In this document: piece by piece, positions 19,537-27,681 of the stretch
Numbering within the stretch: position 1 is the stretch's first letter
How the letters are laid out: every line of letters begins with the position of its first letter
NCBI RefSeq assembly: GCF_018881775.1
Contig: NZ_JACVPR010000001.1
Span: forward strand, 1,100,318-1,164,317
Length of the DNA stretch: 64,000 nucleotides
Source: Polynucleobacter sp. MWH-Loch1C5
GTDB taxonomy: Bacteria > Pseudomonadota > Gammaproteobacteria > Burkholderiales > Burkholderiaceae
Direction of reading: 5' to 3'
Notes under the pieces: generated by a model
Told to the model about the DNA's origin: nothing
What the model saw: the letters and a program-made list of their open reading frames with translations, nothing else
Database searches by the model: none
Made by a program: the position numbers and the translations under genes

Positions 19537-20379
19537 TTAATGATGCTTGTGCTGTTGTTCCAGCTGCTCAATTTGCGCTTGTATTTCTTCGATATCACTC
19601 GCATCACTGGCATGCTCGATGTAACGCTGCATATCTTCAATCGCTGGACGGATATAGTCTAGTTGTGCCAAAGCTAAGCCTCGATCCCTGATTTCTTCTA
19701 GAGCATCGGGTAGAAGTATCACTAGCCGTTGTTGGATGCCTAAAAGACGCTCCCAGCGTTCTTGCTGCGTATAGATCGCTTTTAAGTTGCGCAAGTAACG
19801 AGAGAGAATTTCTCTTGAGCTCGAGGTGCGCAAAAAAATACCTAAGGGTAATTGCAGTTCATCTTTATATCCTTGGGCATCCAAATAAGGATCTAGCATG
19901 TTCTGCAGCTCTTGTTTTGATAAGGAAGTGCCTGTCAGAGGGTCGATGATCACCTCACCTTGCGGTAGAGACAGACGCACCATAAAGTGATTTGGAAAAG
20001 ACACCCCCTTAATGGGTAGATCGATCCTTTGGCCTAGTTCAATCAGCAAGATAGCCAAAGAAATCGGTATGCCACGCCGCGTTCTAAGTAGGCTATGGAT
20101 GTATGAGTTATCTGGGTCGTAATAGTTGTTTTGATTAGGGCCAAAGCCCAGTTCTTTGTAAAAGTAGAGCTTCAGAATTTGTAGTTTCTGTAAGCCTGAC
20201 ATTTCTTTACTGATTCGGGCATGCAGTTTCTGGGCAAGACCATCGATTTCATCAACGACATGCTCGACATCTAGGTCAGGATAGGCATGTTGTGCAACCG
20301 CGATCGCTGCTTCAGTCAATGGAAAGTGATCATCATCGGCTACGAGTGTGGCGAAGTAATCTAGCTGTTGAGTGGGCAT
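19537..20379 (-). CDS. SirB1-like transglutaminase-fold protein with TPR-like tail
   Basis: Conserved protein of the SirB1/Transglut_core2 family; the biochemical role is unknown. The 280-residue protein contains the family block FGPNQNNYYDPDNSYIHSLL followed by RTRRGIPISLAILLIELGQR and FPNHFMVRL, which includes the histidine of the degenerate transglutaminase-like core. A C-terminal helical repeat region (about residues 180-270) resembles tetratricopeptide packing. In other bacteria related genes sit near prmC or mutL. Here it is between murJ and mutL, 7 bases and 2 bases apart, so one transcript is likely. Confidence 0.85.
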   Translation of the reverse strand: MPTQQLDYFATLVADDDHFPLTEAAIAVAQHAYPDLDVEHVVDEIDGLAQKLHARISKEMSGLQKLQILKLYFYKELGFGPNQNNYYDPDNSYIHSLLRTRRGIPISLAILLIELGQRIDLPIKGVSFPNHFMVRLSLPQGEVIIDPLTGTSLSKQELQNMLDPYLDAQGYKDELQLPLGIFLRTSSSREILSRYLRNLKAIYTQQERWERLLGIQQRLVILLPDALEEIRDRGLALAQLDYIRPAIEDMQRYIEHASDASDIEEIQAQIEQLEQQHKHH

Positions 20380-20386
20380 ATATTAA

Positions 20387-21940
20387 TTAATGAGCTCGTA
20401 GTAAGAAGTCTTTGGTTCTAAAACCTAAGAGCCATAGACATGCTAAGTATGTTACACCGGCAAAAGATATCCAAGCTGTAAAAATGCCGATGCGTAAAAA
20501 CGGGGTGCTTTGTAGAGCAATCCAATCGTGTTGTTTGAGGCCGCTATACAAAATCACGCTAATTAATATCAAGGCAAGGAGAAGTTTTGCAAAGAACATC
20601 AGCCAACGAGCATTTTTATGAAACACGTTTTTGCGATGAAGGCCATACCAAAGTAGTAAGGCATTCATGATCGCGCCCAAGCCAATAGACAGGGCTAAAC
20701 CTGCGTGAGCAAAGTAAGGCACAAAAATGATGTTCATGAGTTGTGTGGCAACTAGCACCAGAATAGCTATTTTCACTGGCGTTTTAATATCTTGGCGTGA
20801 ATAAAAGGCGGGCGCCAAAATCTTAATCATGATCAGACCAATCAGGCCAACTCCATAAGTCGCTAGAGCATAACGCGTCATATGGACATCGTGAGCGTTG
20901 AAGGCGCCATAGTGATACAGAACCGCAGCCATCGGTTCGCCAAAAATAAACAGGGCCACTGCGCTAGGCGCTGCCAAGATAAAGGTGAGCTTCATGCCCC
21001 ATTCCATGAGCTGCCCAATATGTTCATGATCACCTGAAGCATTGGCGCGACTGAGGCTAGGAAGTAATACTGTGCCAATCGCAACCCCTAGCAAGGCTGT
21101 CGGAAACTCCATGAGGCGATCGGCATACGATAGCCAAGAGACACTACCTGCGACTAAATGGGAGGCGATGTTGGTATTAATGATTAAGGATAATTGCGCT
21201 ACCGATACCCCAAATAAGGCCGGCCCCATAAGCTTGACGATTTTTTGAGCCCCTGGATGAAGCCAGGCAGCCTTGATCGTAGATGGGCCTAAACCAATTG
21301 TGGGCAGCATGCCAATACGCTTTAAGGCTGGAATTTGTATCGCTAACTGCAAAATGCCACCCAAGATCACGCCACAGGCTAGGGCATAAATCGGTGTCTC
21401 TAGGTAGGGTGAAATAAAAATTGCCGCCCCGATCATCGAGAGATTTAATAAAACGGGCGTAAATGCGGGGATACCAAAACGCTTATAGGTGTTTAGGATT
21501 CCGGCTGCCAATGAAACCATGGAGATCAGGGCGATGTAGGGAAACATCAGTCGAGTGAGGCCAATCGCACTGTCTCTACCTGACTCGGCTAAGCCAGATG
21601 CGATTAAATAGACCAAGAAGGGGGCGCACAAAATCCCTAAGAGGGTGCTGAGTATGACCGCCCAGAATAAGAGGGTGGCGACCGCGGAAACGAGTTGTTG
21701 GGTGCCTTCTTGACCCTCTTTGGCGTTAGTTTCACCCAAAACGGGTACAAAAGCCTGGGAAAAGGCCCCTTCCGCAAACATTCGACGCAGTAAATTAGGC
21801 AGTCGGAAGGCCACATTGAAGGCGTCGGTCCATTCTGAGGCCCCAAAGGTCCTGGCGATTAAGGTTTCCCTCAAAAGCCCCGTAATACGGGATAGCATGG
21901 TCAGACTACTGACTTTGGCGGCTGCAGATAATAGATTCAC
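20387..21940 (-). CDS. murJ: Lipid II flippase MurJ
   Basis: MOP-superfamily membrane protein that flips lipid II across the inner membrane for peptidoglycan synthesis. The 517-residue, highly hydrophobic sequence has about 14 predicted membrane helices. It starts with the typical VSSLTMLSRITGLLRETLIA and FGASEWTDAFNVAFRLPNLL, followed by RRMFAEGAFSQAFVPVLGE, matching MurJ. The start codon appears to be GTG (minus strand, 21940-21938). It leads the minus-strand run with the SirB1-like gene, mutL and miaA, and is divergent from rpsT. Confidence 0.96.
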   Translation of the reverse strand: MNLLSAAAKVSSLTMLSRITGLLRETLIARTFGASEWTDAFNVAFRLPNLLRRMFAEGAFSQAFVPVLGETNAKEGQEGTQQLVSAVATLLFWAVILSTLLGILCAPFLVYLIASGLAESGRDSAIGLTRLMFPYIALISMVSLAAGILNTYKRFGIPAFTPVLLNLSMIGAAIFISPYLETPIYALACGVILGGILQLAIQIPALKRIGMLPTIGLGPSTIKAAWLHPGAQKIVKLMGPALFGVSVAQLSLIINTNIASHLVAGSVSWLSYADRLMEFPTALLGVAIGTVLLPSLSRANASGDHEHIGQLMEWGMKLTFILAAPSAVALFIFGEPMAAVLYHYGAFNAHDVHMTRYALATYGVGLIGLIMIKILAPAFYSRQDIKTPVKIAILVLVATQLMNIIFVPYFAHAGLALSIGLGAIMNALLLWYGLHRKNVFHKNARWLMFFAKLLLALILISVILYSGLKQHDWIALQSTPFLRIGIFTAWISFAGVTYLACLWLLGFRTKDFLLRAH

Positions 21941-21970
21941 GACGTTAGTTTTACAGATTTTCGGCGGGGG

Positions 21971-21999
21971 TGGTAGTCTAATGGCGGATAAGATATAAT
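21971..21999 (+). promoter_or_regulatory. Candidate rpsT promoter
   Basis: A perfect TATAAT lies at 21994-21999, with a weak -35 (TGGTAG at 21971-21976) at 17-base spacing. This would start transcription near 22006 and give rpsT a leader of about 105 bases. It is the best -10 box in the 171-base gap between murJ and rpsT. The -35 is poor, so confidence is limited. Confidence 0.45.
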
Positions 22000-22023
22000 G
22001 CTAGTTTCTGATTTTCAGGGATA

Positions 22024-22068
22024 TTTTGCTGGTGCACGGTAATAAGGCTGTGAATTCAGCTAGCAAAA
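22024..22068 (+). promoter_or_regulatory. Structured leader of rpsT
   Basis: Within the rpsT leader, TTTTGCT (22024-22030) pairs with AGCAAAA (22062-22068), and inside it GCTG (22047-22050) pairs with CAGC (22057-22060), giving two stacked stems. S20 is known to repress its own synthesis in E. coli, so a leader structure is plausible, but the resemblance to that system is only positional. It ends 43 bases before the start codon. Confidence 0.35.
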
Positions 22069-22111
22069 CCCTCAAAAATGCAGTTCTGATTGTTTTTTAT
22101 AAAGGTTAAAA

Positions 22112-22378
22112 ATGGCAAATACCGCCCAAGCTCGTAAACGTGCCCGCCAGGCCGTTAAGCAAAACGAACATAACGCCAGTTTGCGTTCACGTTTGCGCAC
22201 AGCAATTAAATCAGTGCGCAAAGCTGTAGAAACTGGTGACAAGGAAGCCGCTGCGAAAGTTTTCCAAACAGCGCAAGCGACGATCGACAAAATTGCTGAC
22301 AAGAAGATTGTGCACAAGAACACGGCTGCACGTACAAAGTCTCGCTTGTCTGCTGCTGTAAAAGGCATGGCTGCTTAA
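22112..22378 (+). CDS. rpsT: 30S ribosomal protein S20
   Basis: Small-subunit protein that binds 16S rRNA early in assembly. The 88-residue, very basic protein starts [20 protein letters not shown] and contains [18 protein letters not shown] and [18 protein letters not shown], typical of S20. AAAGG lies 8 bases before the ATG. It is a single gene with its own promoter candidate, a structured leader and a strong terminator, divergent from murJ, the classical position for rpsT. Confidence 0.98.
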   Translation: MANTAQARKRARQAVKQNEHNASLRSRLRTAIKSVRKAVETGDKEAAAKVFQTAQATIDKIADKKIVHKNTAARTKSRLSAAVKGMAA

Positions 22379-22399
22379 TTAGCACGTTGTGCAAATAAG

Positions 22400-22428
22400 C
22401 CCGTTCCTGTTGTAGGAGCGGGTTTTTT
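22400..22428 (+). terminator. Rho-independent terminator of rpsT
   Basis: CCCGTTCCT (22400-22408) pairs with AGGAGCGGG (22414-22422), a 9-bp stem with one G-U pair and a 5-base loop, followed by six T residues (22423-22428). It lies 22 bases after the rpsT stop and just beyond the 3' end of the convergent DUF3579 gene. Confidence 0.9.
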
Positions 22429-22432
22429 GTTT

Positions 22433-22741
22433 TTAGGTATTTGGTTTTACGGGGAGTTCGCAGGCTTCGACCAAAGGTAAATTATTGTCTTTTGCGAAAT
22501 TCTTCACGAAATCAAGCGCTTTGGGTTCTATGTCTTTGAGTCGTTCGTCGACAATGACACATTTAACCCCTGCAACGATCACGGGTTTGACATAGGGTGA
22601 GTAGGTCAAGCGAGGATCGCCAGTGTCGTCTTCAGGTCGAAATTGAGCCATGACGCCACATAAGCGCTCTGCCCAATCGCTGGGTCGAAATGGTTTTCCA
22701 TCGTGGGTCAGACCTTGAATGAAAAATTGTTTGTTCGACAC
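22433..22741 (-). CDS. DUF3579 family protein, function unknown
   Basis: Small soluble protein of 102 residues, recognised from its conserved shape: FFIQGLTHDGKPFRPSDWAE, then RLCGVMAQF, YSPYVKPVIVAGVKCVIVDE and RLKDIEPKALDFVKNFAKDN. From memory this family is largely restricted to beta-proteobacteria and no activity is known. The start is GTG at 22741; a stop codon two codons upstream leaves no other start. It is divergent from argF across a 117-base gap that holds a 14-bp palindrome, and convergent with rpsT. A link to arginine metabolism is only positional. Confidence 0.85.
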   Translation of the reverse strand: MSNKQFFIQGLTHDGKPFRPSDWAERLCGVMAQFRPEDDTGDPRLTYSPYVKPVIVAGVKCVIVDERLKDIEPKALDFVKNFAKDNNLPLVEACELPVKPNT

Positions 22742-22774
22742 AGTCTAGGCAGCTTGAATAAAGGGATGGATAAT

Positions 22775-22788
22775 TCGGGTTAACCCGA
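22775..22788. promoter_or_regulatory. 14-bp palindrome between DUF3579 and argF (candidate operator)
   Basis: TCGGGTTAACCCGA is a perfect palindrome in the 117-base divergent gap, 33 bases upstream of the DUF3579 GTG. For argF a possible promoter lies downstream of it: TTGAGA at 22802-22807 and TATTTA at 22824-22829 with a 16-base spacer. The site is well placed to bind a dimeric regulator affecting one or both genes. It does not resemble the AT-rich ARG box of E. coli ArgR. Confidence 0.4.
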
Positions 22789-22858
22789 TGATTTTAGCAG
22801 TTTGAGATTGTGATCAACCAATATATTTAATTTGAATCGGAAAGATAGGTAAACCAAT

Positions 22859-23785
22859 ATGGCAGCCACTGTTCCAGTGAGACACTATCTGCAGTTCGCT
22901 GATTTCGATGCGAAGGACTACGCCTATCTACTAGAAAGATCTGCTTTACTGAAGGCCAAGTTCAAGCGTTATGAGACTTGGCATCCCCTTCATGATCGCA
23001 CCTTGGCAATGATCTTTGAAAAAAATTCTACGCGTACACGCTTATCTTTTGAGGCGGGGATACATCAGTTGGGGGGTCATGCTGTCTTTCTGAATACCAA
23101 GGATACTCAATTAGGTCGTGGTGAACCGGTTGAAGATGCGGCCCAGGTGATTTCTAGAATGACTGACATCATCATGATTCGCACTTTTGGTCAGGACATT
23201 ATTGAACGATTCGCGGCCAACTCTCGGGTGCCTGTGATTAATGGTTTAACCAATGAATATCACCCCTGTCAGGTCTTAGCAGATATCTTTACCTATGTAG
23301 AGCATCGTCAATCGATTGCCGGTAAGACGGTGGCCTGGGTTGGGGATGCTAACAATATGGCTTATACCTGGATACAAGCCGCTGAAATTTTAGGCTTCCA
23401 GGTTCATTTCTCAGCGCCGCTGGGTTATCAATTAAGGGCTGAAATGTTAAGCCCGAATGCCAAGCAATATTTGAAAGTCTTTGATGATCCTAAAGCGGCT
23501 TGCGAGGGCGCTGATTTGGTAACCACTGATGTGTGGACCAGTATGGGTTATGAGGCTGAAAACCAAGCCCGTTTAGCTGCATTTAAGGCGTGGATGGTTA
23601 ACCAAGACTTAATGGCTGTGGCCAAGCCTGATGCCTTGTTTATGCATTGTTTGCCTGCTCACCGCGGTGAGGAGGTTTCTGCGGAAGTGATTGATGGACC
23701 ACAAAGTGTTGTTTGGGATGAGGCGGAAAATCGCCTTCACGTTCAGAAGGCTTTGATGGAATATTTGTTGTGTGGCAAGTTGTAA
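22859..23785 (+). CDS. argF: Ornithine carbamoyltransferase
   Basis: Condenses ornithine with carbamoyl phosphate to give citrulline in arginine synthesis. The 308-residue protein has the carbamoyl-phosphate motif STRTR at residues 57-61, the EYHPCQVLAD block, and FMHCLPAHRGEEVSAEVIDG with the ornithine-binding cysteine. A weak AGG lies upstream of the ATG. argG follows after 21 bases, so the two successive arginine steps are co-transcribed. Confidence 0.98.
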   Translation: MAATVPVRHYLQFADFDAKDYAYLLERSALLKAKFKRYETWHPLHDRTLAMIFEKNSTRTRLSFEAGIHQLGGHAVFLNTKDTQLGRGEPVEDAAQVISRMTDIIMIRTFGQDIIERFAANSRVPVINGLTNEYHPCQVLADIFTYVEHRQSIAGKTVAWVGDANNMAYTWIQAAEILGFQVHFSAPLGYQLRAEMLSPNAKQYLKVFDDPKAACEGADLVTTDVWTSMGYEAENQARLAAFKAWMVNQDLMAVAKPDALFMHCLPAHRGEEVSAEVIDGPQSVVWDEAENRLHVQKALMEYLLCGKL

Positions 23786-23806
23786 TGACCCTTTGAGTAA
23801 ATAAAT

Positions 23807-25036
23807 ATGTCTGATATTAAAAAAGTAGTACTGGCCTATTCTGGTGGCTTAGATACCAGTGTGATTTTGAAGTGGTTACAAGACACCTATCAATGTGAGA
23901 TTGTGACCTTTACGGCTGATTTAGGCCAAGGTGAGGAGTTAGAGCCTGCCCGTGCCAAGGCTTTGAAATTCGGGATTAAGCCTGAGCATATTTTTATCGA
24001 TGACTTGCGCGAAGAGTTTGTGCGTGATTTTGTTTTCCCGATGTTCAGGGCTAATACGATTTATGAAGGTGAGTATCTCTTAGGTACATCGATTGCTCGT
24101 CCGCTGATTGCCAAGCGTCAAATTGAAATTGCTCGTGCAACGGGTGCTGATGCAGTCTCGCATGGTGCTACCGGTAAAGGGAATGATCAGGTCCGCTTTG
24201 AGTTGGGTTACTACTCGCTTGAGCCATCGATTAAAGTGATTGCCCCATGGCGCGAGTGGGACTTACTCTCTCGCGAAAAGTTACTGGCCTATGCAGAAAA
24301 GCATGGCATTCCTGTAGAAATGAAACACAAGCAGGGTGGAGCACCCTACTCTATGGATGCTAACTTGTTGCATATTAGTTATGAGGGGCGCCATTTAGAA
24401 GATCCTAAAGCCGAGGCAGAAGAGGCGATGTGGCGTTGGACTGTATCTCCTGAGCAGGCTCCCGATCAAGCCGAATACTTGGATATTGAGTATGAAAAGG
24501 GCGATCCTATCGCTATTAATGGTAAGCCTTACAAGCCCCATGATTTACTCGCTGAGTTAAATAAGATCGGTGGCAAACATGGCATCGGTCGCTTGGATTT
24601 GGTTGAGAACCGCTATGTGGGTATGAAGAGCCGTGGTTGTTATGAAACGCCTGGCGGCACAATTCTGCTGAAGGCGCATCGTGGTATTGAGAGTATTACT
24701 CTTGATCGTGAAGTCGCCCATCTCAAAGATGACTTGATGCCTCGTTATGCAAGTTTGATTTACAACGGTTACTGGTGGGCACCAGAGCGTGTGGCTTTGC
24801 AAACATTGATCGATCATACCCAGCAGCAAGTCAGCGGCTTTGTACGTTTGAAGTTGTATAAGGGCAGTGTCACTGTCGTTGCACGTGATTCAAAAAATAC
24901 CCTTTTTGATCAAACAATCGCCACCTTTGATGACGATGGTGGTGCATACAATCAGGCCGATGCCGGCGGCTTCATCAAGTTAAATGCTCTGCGTATGCGC
25001 ATTGCTGCGAATGCACGTCGTAAGCGTGGCCTCTAA
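23807..25036 (+). CDS. argG: Argininosuccinate synthase
   Basis: Joins citrulline and aspartate with ATP to give argininosuccinate. The 409-residue protein starts with the PP-loop [18 protein letters not shown] and contains [20 protein letters not shown], the segment [13 protein letters not shown], and [19 protein letters not shown] followed by YETPGG. It is the short class of ArgG found in many bacteria. It lies directly after argF and 17 bases before ppnP. Confidence 0.98.
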   Translation: MSDIKKVVLAYSGGLDTSVILKWLQDTYQCEIVTFTADLGQGEELEPARAKALKFGIKPEHIFIDDLREEFVRDFVFPMFRANTIYEGEYLLGTSIARPLIAKRQIEIARATGADAVSHGATGKGNDQVRFELGYYSLEPSIKVIAPWREWDLLSREKLLAYAEKHGIPVEMKHKQGGAPYSMDANLLHISYEGRHLEDPKAEAEEAMWRWTVSPEQAPDQAEYLDIEYEKGDPIAINGKPYKPHDLLAELNKIGGKHGIGRLDLVENRYVGMKSRGCYETPGGTILLKAHRGIESITLDREVAHLKDDLMPRYASLIYNGYWWAPERVALQTLIDHTQQQVSGFVRLKLYKGSVTVVARDSKNTLFDQTIATFDDDGGAYNQADAGGFIKLNALRMRIAANARRKRGL

Positions 25037-25053
25037 TTTAATAAGGACAAAAA

Positions 25054-25359
25054 ATGCAATTTGAACAAGTCACAGTGAACAAAAAGGCGAATGTTTTTTT
25101 TGATGGCAAATGTGTGTCACACACGGTCACGTTGGCCAGTGGTGAGCGTAAATCTGTAGGTGTTATTTTGCCAAGCACCTTGCGTTTTGATTTAAGCACT
25201 CGTGAAGTGATGGAAGTCGTTGATGGCACAGCTCATGTGAGTATCAATGGTGCGGCAGAGCAAGCTTATGCTGCTGGTCAAGCATGGACTGTTGAAGCCG
25301 GTGGCTACTTCATTATTCGTGCAGAGGCACCCGTTCATTACGTTTGCCACTTTGGTTAA
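25054..25359 (+). CDS. ppnP: Pyrimidine/purine nucleoside phosphorylase PpnP (DUF1255)
   Basis: Small cupin-fold enzyme that phosphorolyses several nucleosides, shown for E. coli PpnP (YaiE). The 101-residue protein begins MQFEQVTVNKKANVFFDGKC and has the family block GVILPSTLRFDLSTREVMEV and the C-terminal PVHYVCHFG. AAGGA precedes the ATG. It is probably the last gene of the argF-argG transcript; its link to arginine synthesis is not obvious. It is convergent with the DUF192 gene, 2 bases apart. Confidence 0.93.
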   Translation: MQFEQVTVNKKANVFFDGKCVSHTVTLASGERKSVGVILPSTLRFDLSTREVMEVVDGTAHVSINGAAEQAYAAGQAWTVEAGGYFIIRAEAPVHYVCHFG

Positions 25360-25378
25360 ACCTACTTCGGTAGACCAA
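25352..25378. other. UUCG-loop hairpin between convergent ppnP and DUF192 genes
   Basis: CTAC (25362-25365) and GTAG (25370-25373) enclose a TTCG loop closed by C-G, the very stable tetraloop type on the plus strand. TTGGT (25352-25356) and ACCAA (25374-25378) extend the stem past a 5-base bulge that contains the ppnP stop codon. There is no T-run, so it is not a standard intrinsic terminator; it may stabilise the 3' end. Confidence 0.35.
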
Positions 25379-25808
25379 CAACGCGGTGGTTCGGCCCAAT
25401 TCCTTTTTTGGCGAACCAGCCGCGATTCATTTCTAAAGCATAGCGAATAGCCTGATGGGGGCAATGATTTGTCTCTGTCATTGCTTGCATATCTTCAATA
25501 TTCACAATCTTGCCATCATCGGCAATAAAGGCGATCGATAAAGGGATGCGGGTGTTTCTCATCCAAAAACAATGAAAAGCCTTGTCTTCAAACACAAACA
25601 ACATACCGTCATCATCGGGTAAAAATTGGCGATACATGAGACCTTGCGTACGAGCTGCGGGCGTTGCGGCAATCTCAGCTCGGATTGTATAAAGCCCAAT
25701 GCTTAATTCGGTATGTGAGGTCTTTTGGGCCTCGGCTTGAAACCCACATAAGCTTAGGGTTAACCCAAGTATGACTAAAAAACTCCCTCTGTATCGATAC
25801 GAAAACAT
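25362..25808 (-). CDS. DUF192 family exported protein
   Basis: Conserved protein of unknown function. The 148-residue product starts with a signal peptide (about residues 1-28: basic start, hydrophobic core SFLVILGLTLSLCGF, then AEA as a likely cleavage site), so it is predicted to be periplasmic. The DUF192 core is clear: AARTQGLMYRQFLPDDDGML, FVFEDKAFHCFWMRNTRIPL and SIAFIADDGKIVNI, with ALEMNRGWFAKKGI at the end. The cysteine in the signal lacks a good lipobox. It is a single gene divergent from icd. Confidence 0.9.
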   Translation of the reverse strand: MFSYRYRGSFLVILGLTLSLCGFQAEAQKTSHTELSIGLYTIRAEIAATPAARTQGLMYRQFLPDDDGMLFVFEDKAFHCFWMRNTRIPLSIAFIADDGKIVNIEDMQAMTETNHCPHQAIRYALEMNRGWFAKKGIGPNHRVVGLPK

Positions 25809-25983
25809 CTTCTTTTATATTTTTCTGTAAGTTTGGTGTTGAGTTATCAGGCGACAATAAGCCTAGCTAGGTGGACTGTATCAGAGGTGTCACAGGTCTG
25901 ATCAGAGTCTTTGCACATTTACCCCATGTCCAAAGTAGTACACTATGCGAAAATAACAATTCCTTACAATGGAGAGCACTTGC

Positions 25984-27234
25984 ATGTATAAGCATATTAA
26001 GGTCCCAGCTGGTGAAAAAATCACCGTCAATAAAGACTATTCATTAAACGTTCCAGATCATCCAATCATTCCTTACATTGAGGGAGATGGTACAGGTTTT
26101 GACATTACCCCCGTGATGATCAAGGTGGTGGATGCCGCTGTTGAGAAAGCCTACAAGGGTAAGAAAAAGATTTCATGGATGGAAATCTATGCTGGTGAAA
26201 AGTCCACCAAAGTGTATGGCCCTGATGTTTGGTTGCCAGAAGAGACTCTGCAAGTTCTCAAAGACTACGTTGTTTCAATCAAAGGTCCTTTGACAACTCC
26301 TGTAGGTGGCGGTATTCGTTCTTTGAACGTGGCCTTGCGTCAAGAGCTTGATCTTTATGTTTGCTTGCGCCCTGTACGCTATTTCAAAGGCGTGCCATCT
26401 CCTGTGAAAGAGCCAGAAAAAACCGATATGGTGATCTTCCGTGAAAACTCCGAAGACATCTATGCGGGTATTGAGTGGCAAGAGGGCACTGAAGGTGCCA
26501 AGAAGGTCATTGAATTCCTAACCAAAGAAATGGGTGTGAAGAAGATTCGCTTCCCAGCTAGCTCAGGTATTGGTGTTAAGCCAGTCTCCCGTGAAGGTAC
26601 GCAGCGTTTGGTTCGTAAAGCGATTCAGTACGCGATTGATAACGATAAGCCATCCATGACGATCGTTCATAAAGGCAACATCATGAAGTTCACTGAAGGT
26701 GGCTTCCGTGATTGGGGCTATGAAGTTGCGATCAAAGAGTTTGGCGCACAGTTAATTGACGGCGGTCCATGGTGCAAGTTTAAGAATCCTAAGACAGGCA
26801 AAGATATCATCGTTAAAGACGCTATTGCAGACGCCTTCTTGCAGCAGATCTTGTTGCGTCCTGCTGAATACAGCGTGATCGCCACATTGAACTTGAATGG
26901 CGACTACATCTCTGATGCCTTAGCGGCTCAAGTGGGTGGTATTGGTATTGCTCCAGGCGCTAACTTGTCAGATAGCGTTGCGATGTTCGAGGCAACTCAC
27001 GGTACAGCACCTAAGTACGCAGGCAAGGATTACGTGAACCCAGGTTCAGAAATTCTTTCAGCTGAAATGATGCTGCGCCATATGGGTTGGTTTGAAGCCG
27101 CTGATTTGATTATTAGCTCGATGGAAAAGTCAATTTTGTCTAAGAAAGTGACATATGACTTTGCTCGTTTGCTTGAGGGTGCTACGCAAGTATCATGCTC
27201 TGGCTTTGGTCAAGTCATGATCGACAATATGTAA
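25984..27234 (+). CDS. icd: Isocitrate dehydrogenase (NADP+)
   Basis: Oxidatively decarboxylates isocitrate to 2-oxoglutarate in the TCA cycle and supplies NADPH. I start it at the ATG at 25984 ([12 protein letters not shown]) because GGAG at 25971-25974 is well spaced from it; an in-frame ATG 15 bases earlier would place that sequence inside the gene. The 416 residues contain [20 protein letters not shown], the phosphorylatable-serine region [14 protein letters not shown], the metal-ligand block around [20 protein letters not shown], and [20 protein letters not shown]. It has a strong terminator. Confidence 0.97.
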   Translation: MYKHIKVPAGEKITVNKDYSLNVPDHPIIPYIEGDGTGFDITPVMIKVVDAAVEKAYKGKKKISWMEIYAGEKSTKVYGPDVWLPEETLQVLKDYVVSIKGPLTTPVGGGIRSLNVALRQELDLYVCLRPVRYFKGVPSPVKEPEKTDMVIFRENSEDIYAGIEWQEGTEGAKKVIEFLTKEMGVKKIRFPASSGIGVKPVSREGTQRLVRKAIQYAIDNDKPSMTIVHKGNIMKFTEGGFRDWGYEVAIKEFGAQLIDGGPWCKFKNPKTGKDIIVKDAIADAFLQQILLRPAEYSVIATLNLNGDYISDALAAQVGGIGIAPGANLSDSVAMFEATHGTAPKYAGKDYVNPGSEILSAEMMLRHMGWFEAADLIISSMEKSILSKKVTYDFARLLEGATQVSCSGFGQVMIDNM

Positions 27235-27250
27235 TTGAGCATGCTTCAGA

Positions 27251-27278
27251 AAAACCCCGGGATATCCCGGGGTTTTTT
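27251..27278 (+). terminator. Rho-independent terminator of icd
   Basis: CCCCGGGATATCCCGGGG at 27255-27272 is a perfect 18-bp palindrome flanked by AAAA on the left and TTTTTT (27273-27278) on the right. It lies 16 bases after the icd stop and should isolate icd from clpS. Confidence 0.92.
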
Positions 27279-27300
27279 ATTTTCTAGGTAAAAATCCTTT

Positions 27301-27330
27301 CTGACTGATTTTGGAACTTGTGTTTAGAAT
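27301..27330 (+). promoter_or_regulatory. Candidate clpS-clpA promoter with very short leader
   Basis: TAGAAT at 27325-27330 and CTGACT at 27301-27306, with an 18-base spacer, form the best promoter in the short gap after the icd terminator. The -10 box ends only 6 bases before the clpS ATG, so the transcript would start at or next to the start codon. There is no sigma-32 match here. Confidence 0.4.
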
Positions 27331-27336
27331 AAGGGC

Positions 27337-27681
27337 ATGAGTAAACAAAAAAGATCTGGACAAATTGACTTACCCGTTATTAAGGGTGATGAAGCTGCCG
27401 TCATGGATCGTCAGGCTGAACGTGTTCGGCCTCCTAAAATGTATCGTGTGGTTTTATTAAATGATGACTACACTCCTATGGAGTTTGTGGTCATGATTAT
27501 TCAAGAATATTTTCACAAGAATCAAGAAAGTGCCACGCGAATTATGTTGCAAGTTCATCTTGAAGGTAAGGGCGTTTGCGGCGTCTATACCAAAGATGTT
27601 GCTGCAACGAAAGTGCATCAAGTTGTCGATCGCGCGCGTGAGGCAGGACACCCATTACAGTGCACTATGGAGGAAGCATGA
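27337..27681 (+). CDS. clpS: ATP-dependent Clp protease adaptor ClpS
   Basis: Adaptor that delivers N-degron substrates to ClpAP. The 114-residue protein has the conserved [20 protein letters not shown] region with the N-degron pocket and [20 protein letters not shown], with a flexible N-terminal tail of about 35 residues. Its stop overlaps the clpA start as ATGA, so adaptor and unfoldase are translationally coupled. The nearby AAGGG is too close to the ATG to be a good ribosome site. Confidence 0.97.
   Translation: MSKQKRSGQIDLPVIKGDEAAVMDRQAERVRPPKMYRVVLLNDDYTPMEFVVMIIQEYFHKNQESATRIMLQVHLEGKGVCGVYTKDVAATKVHQVVDRAREAGHPLQCTMEEA

Noticed and set aside
25809..25983. tRNA or small RNA gene in the 175-base gap before icd.
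   Set aside because: No cloverleaf, no terminator and no conserved T-loop sequence; it probably holds only the DUF192 and icd promoters, which I could not place with confidence.
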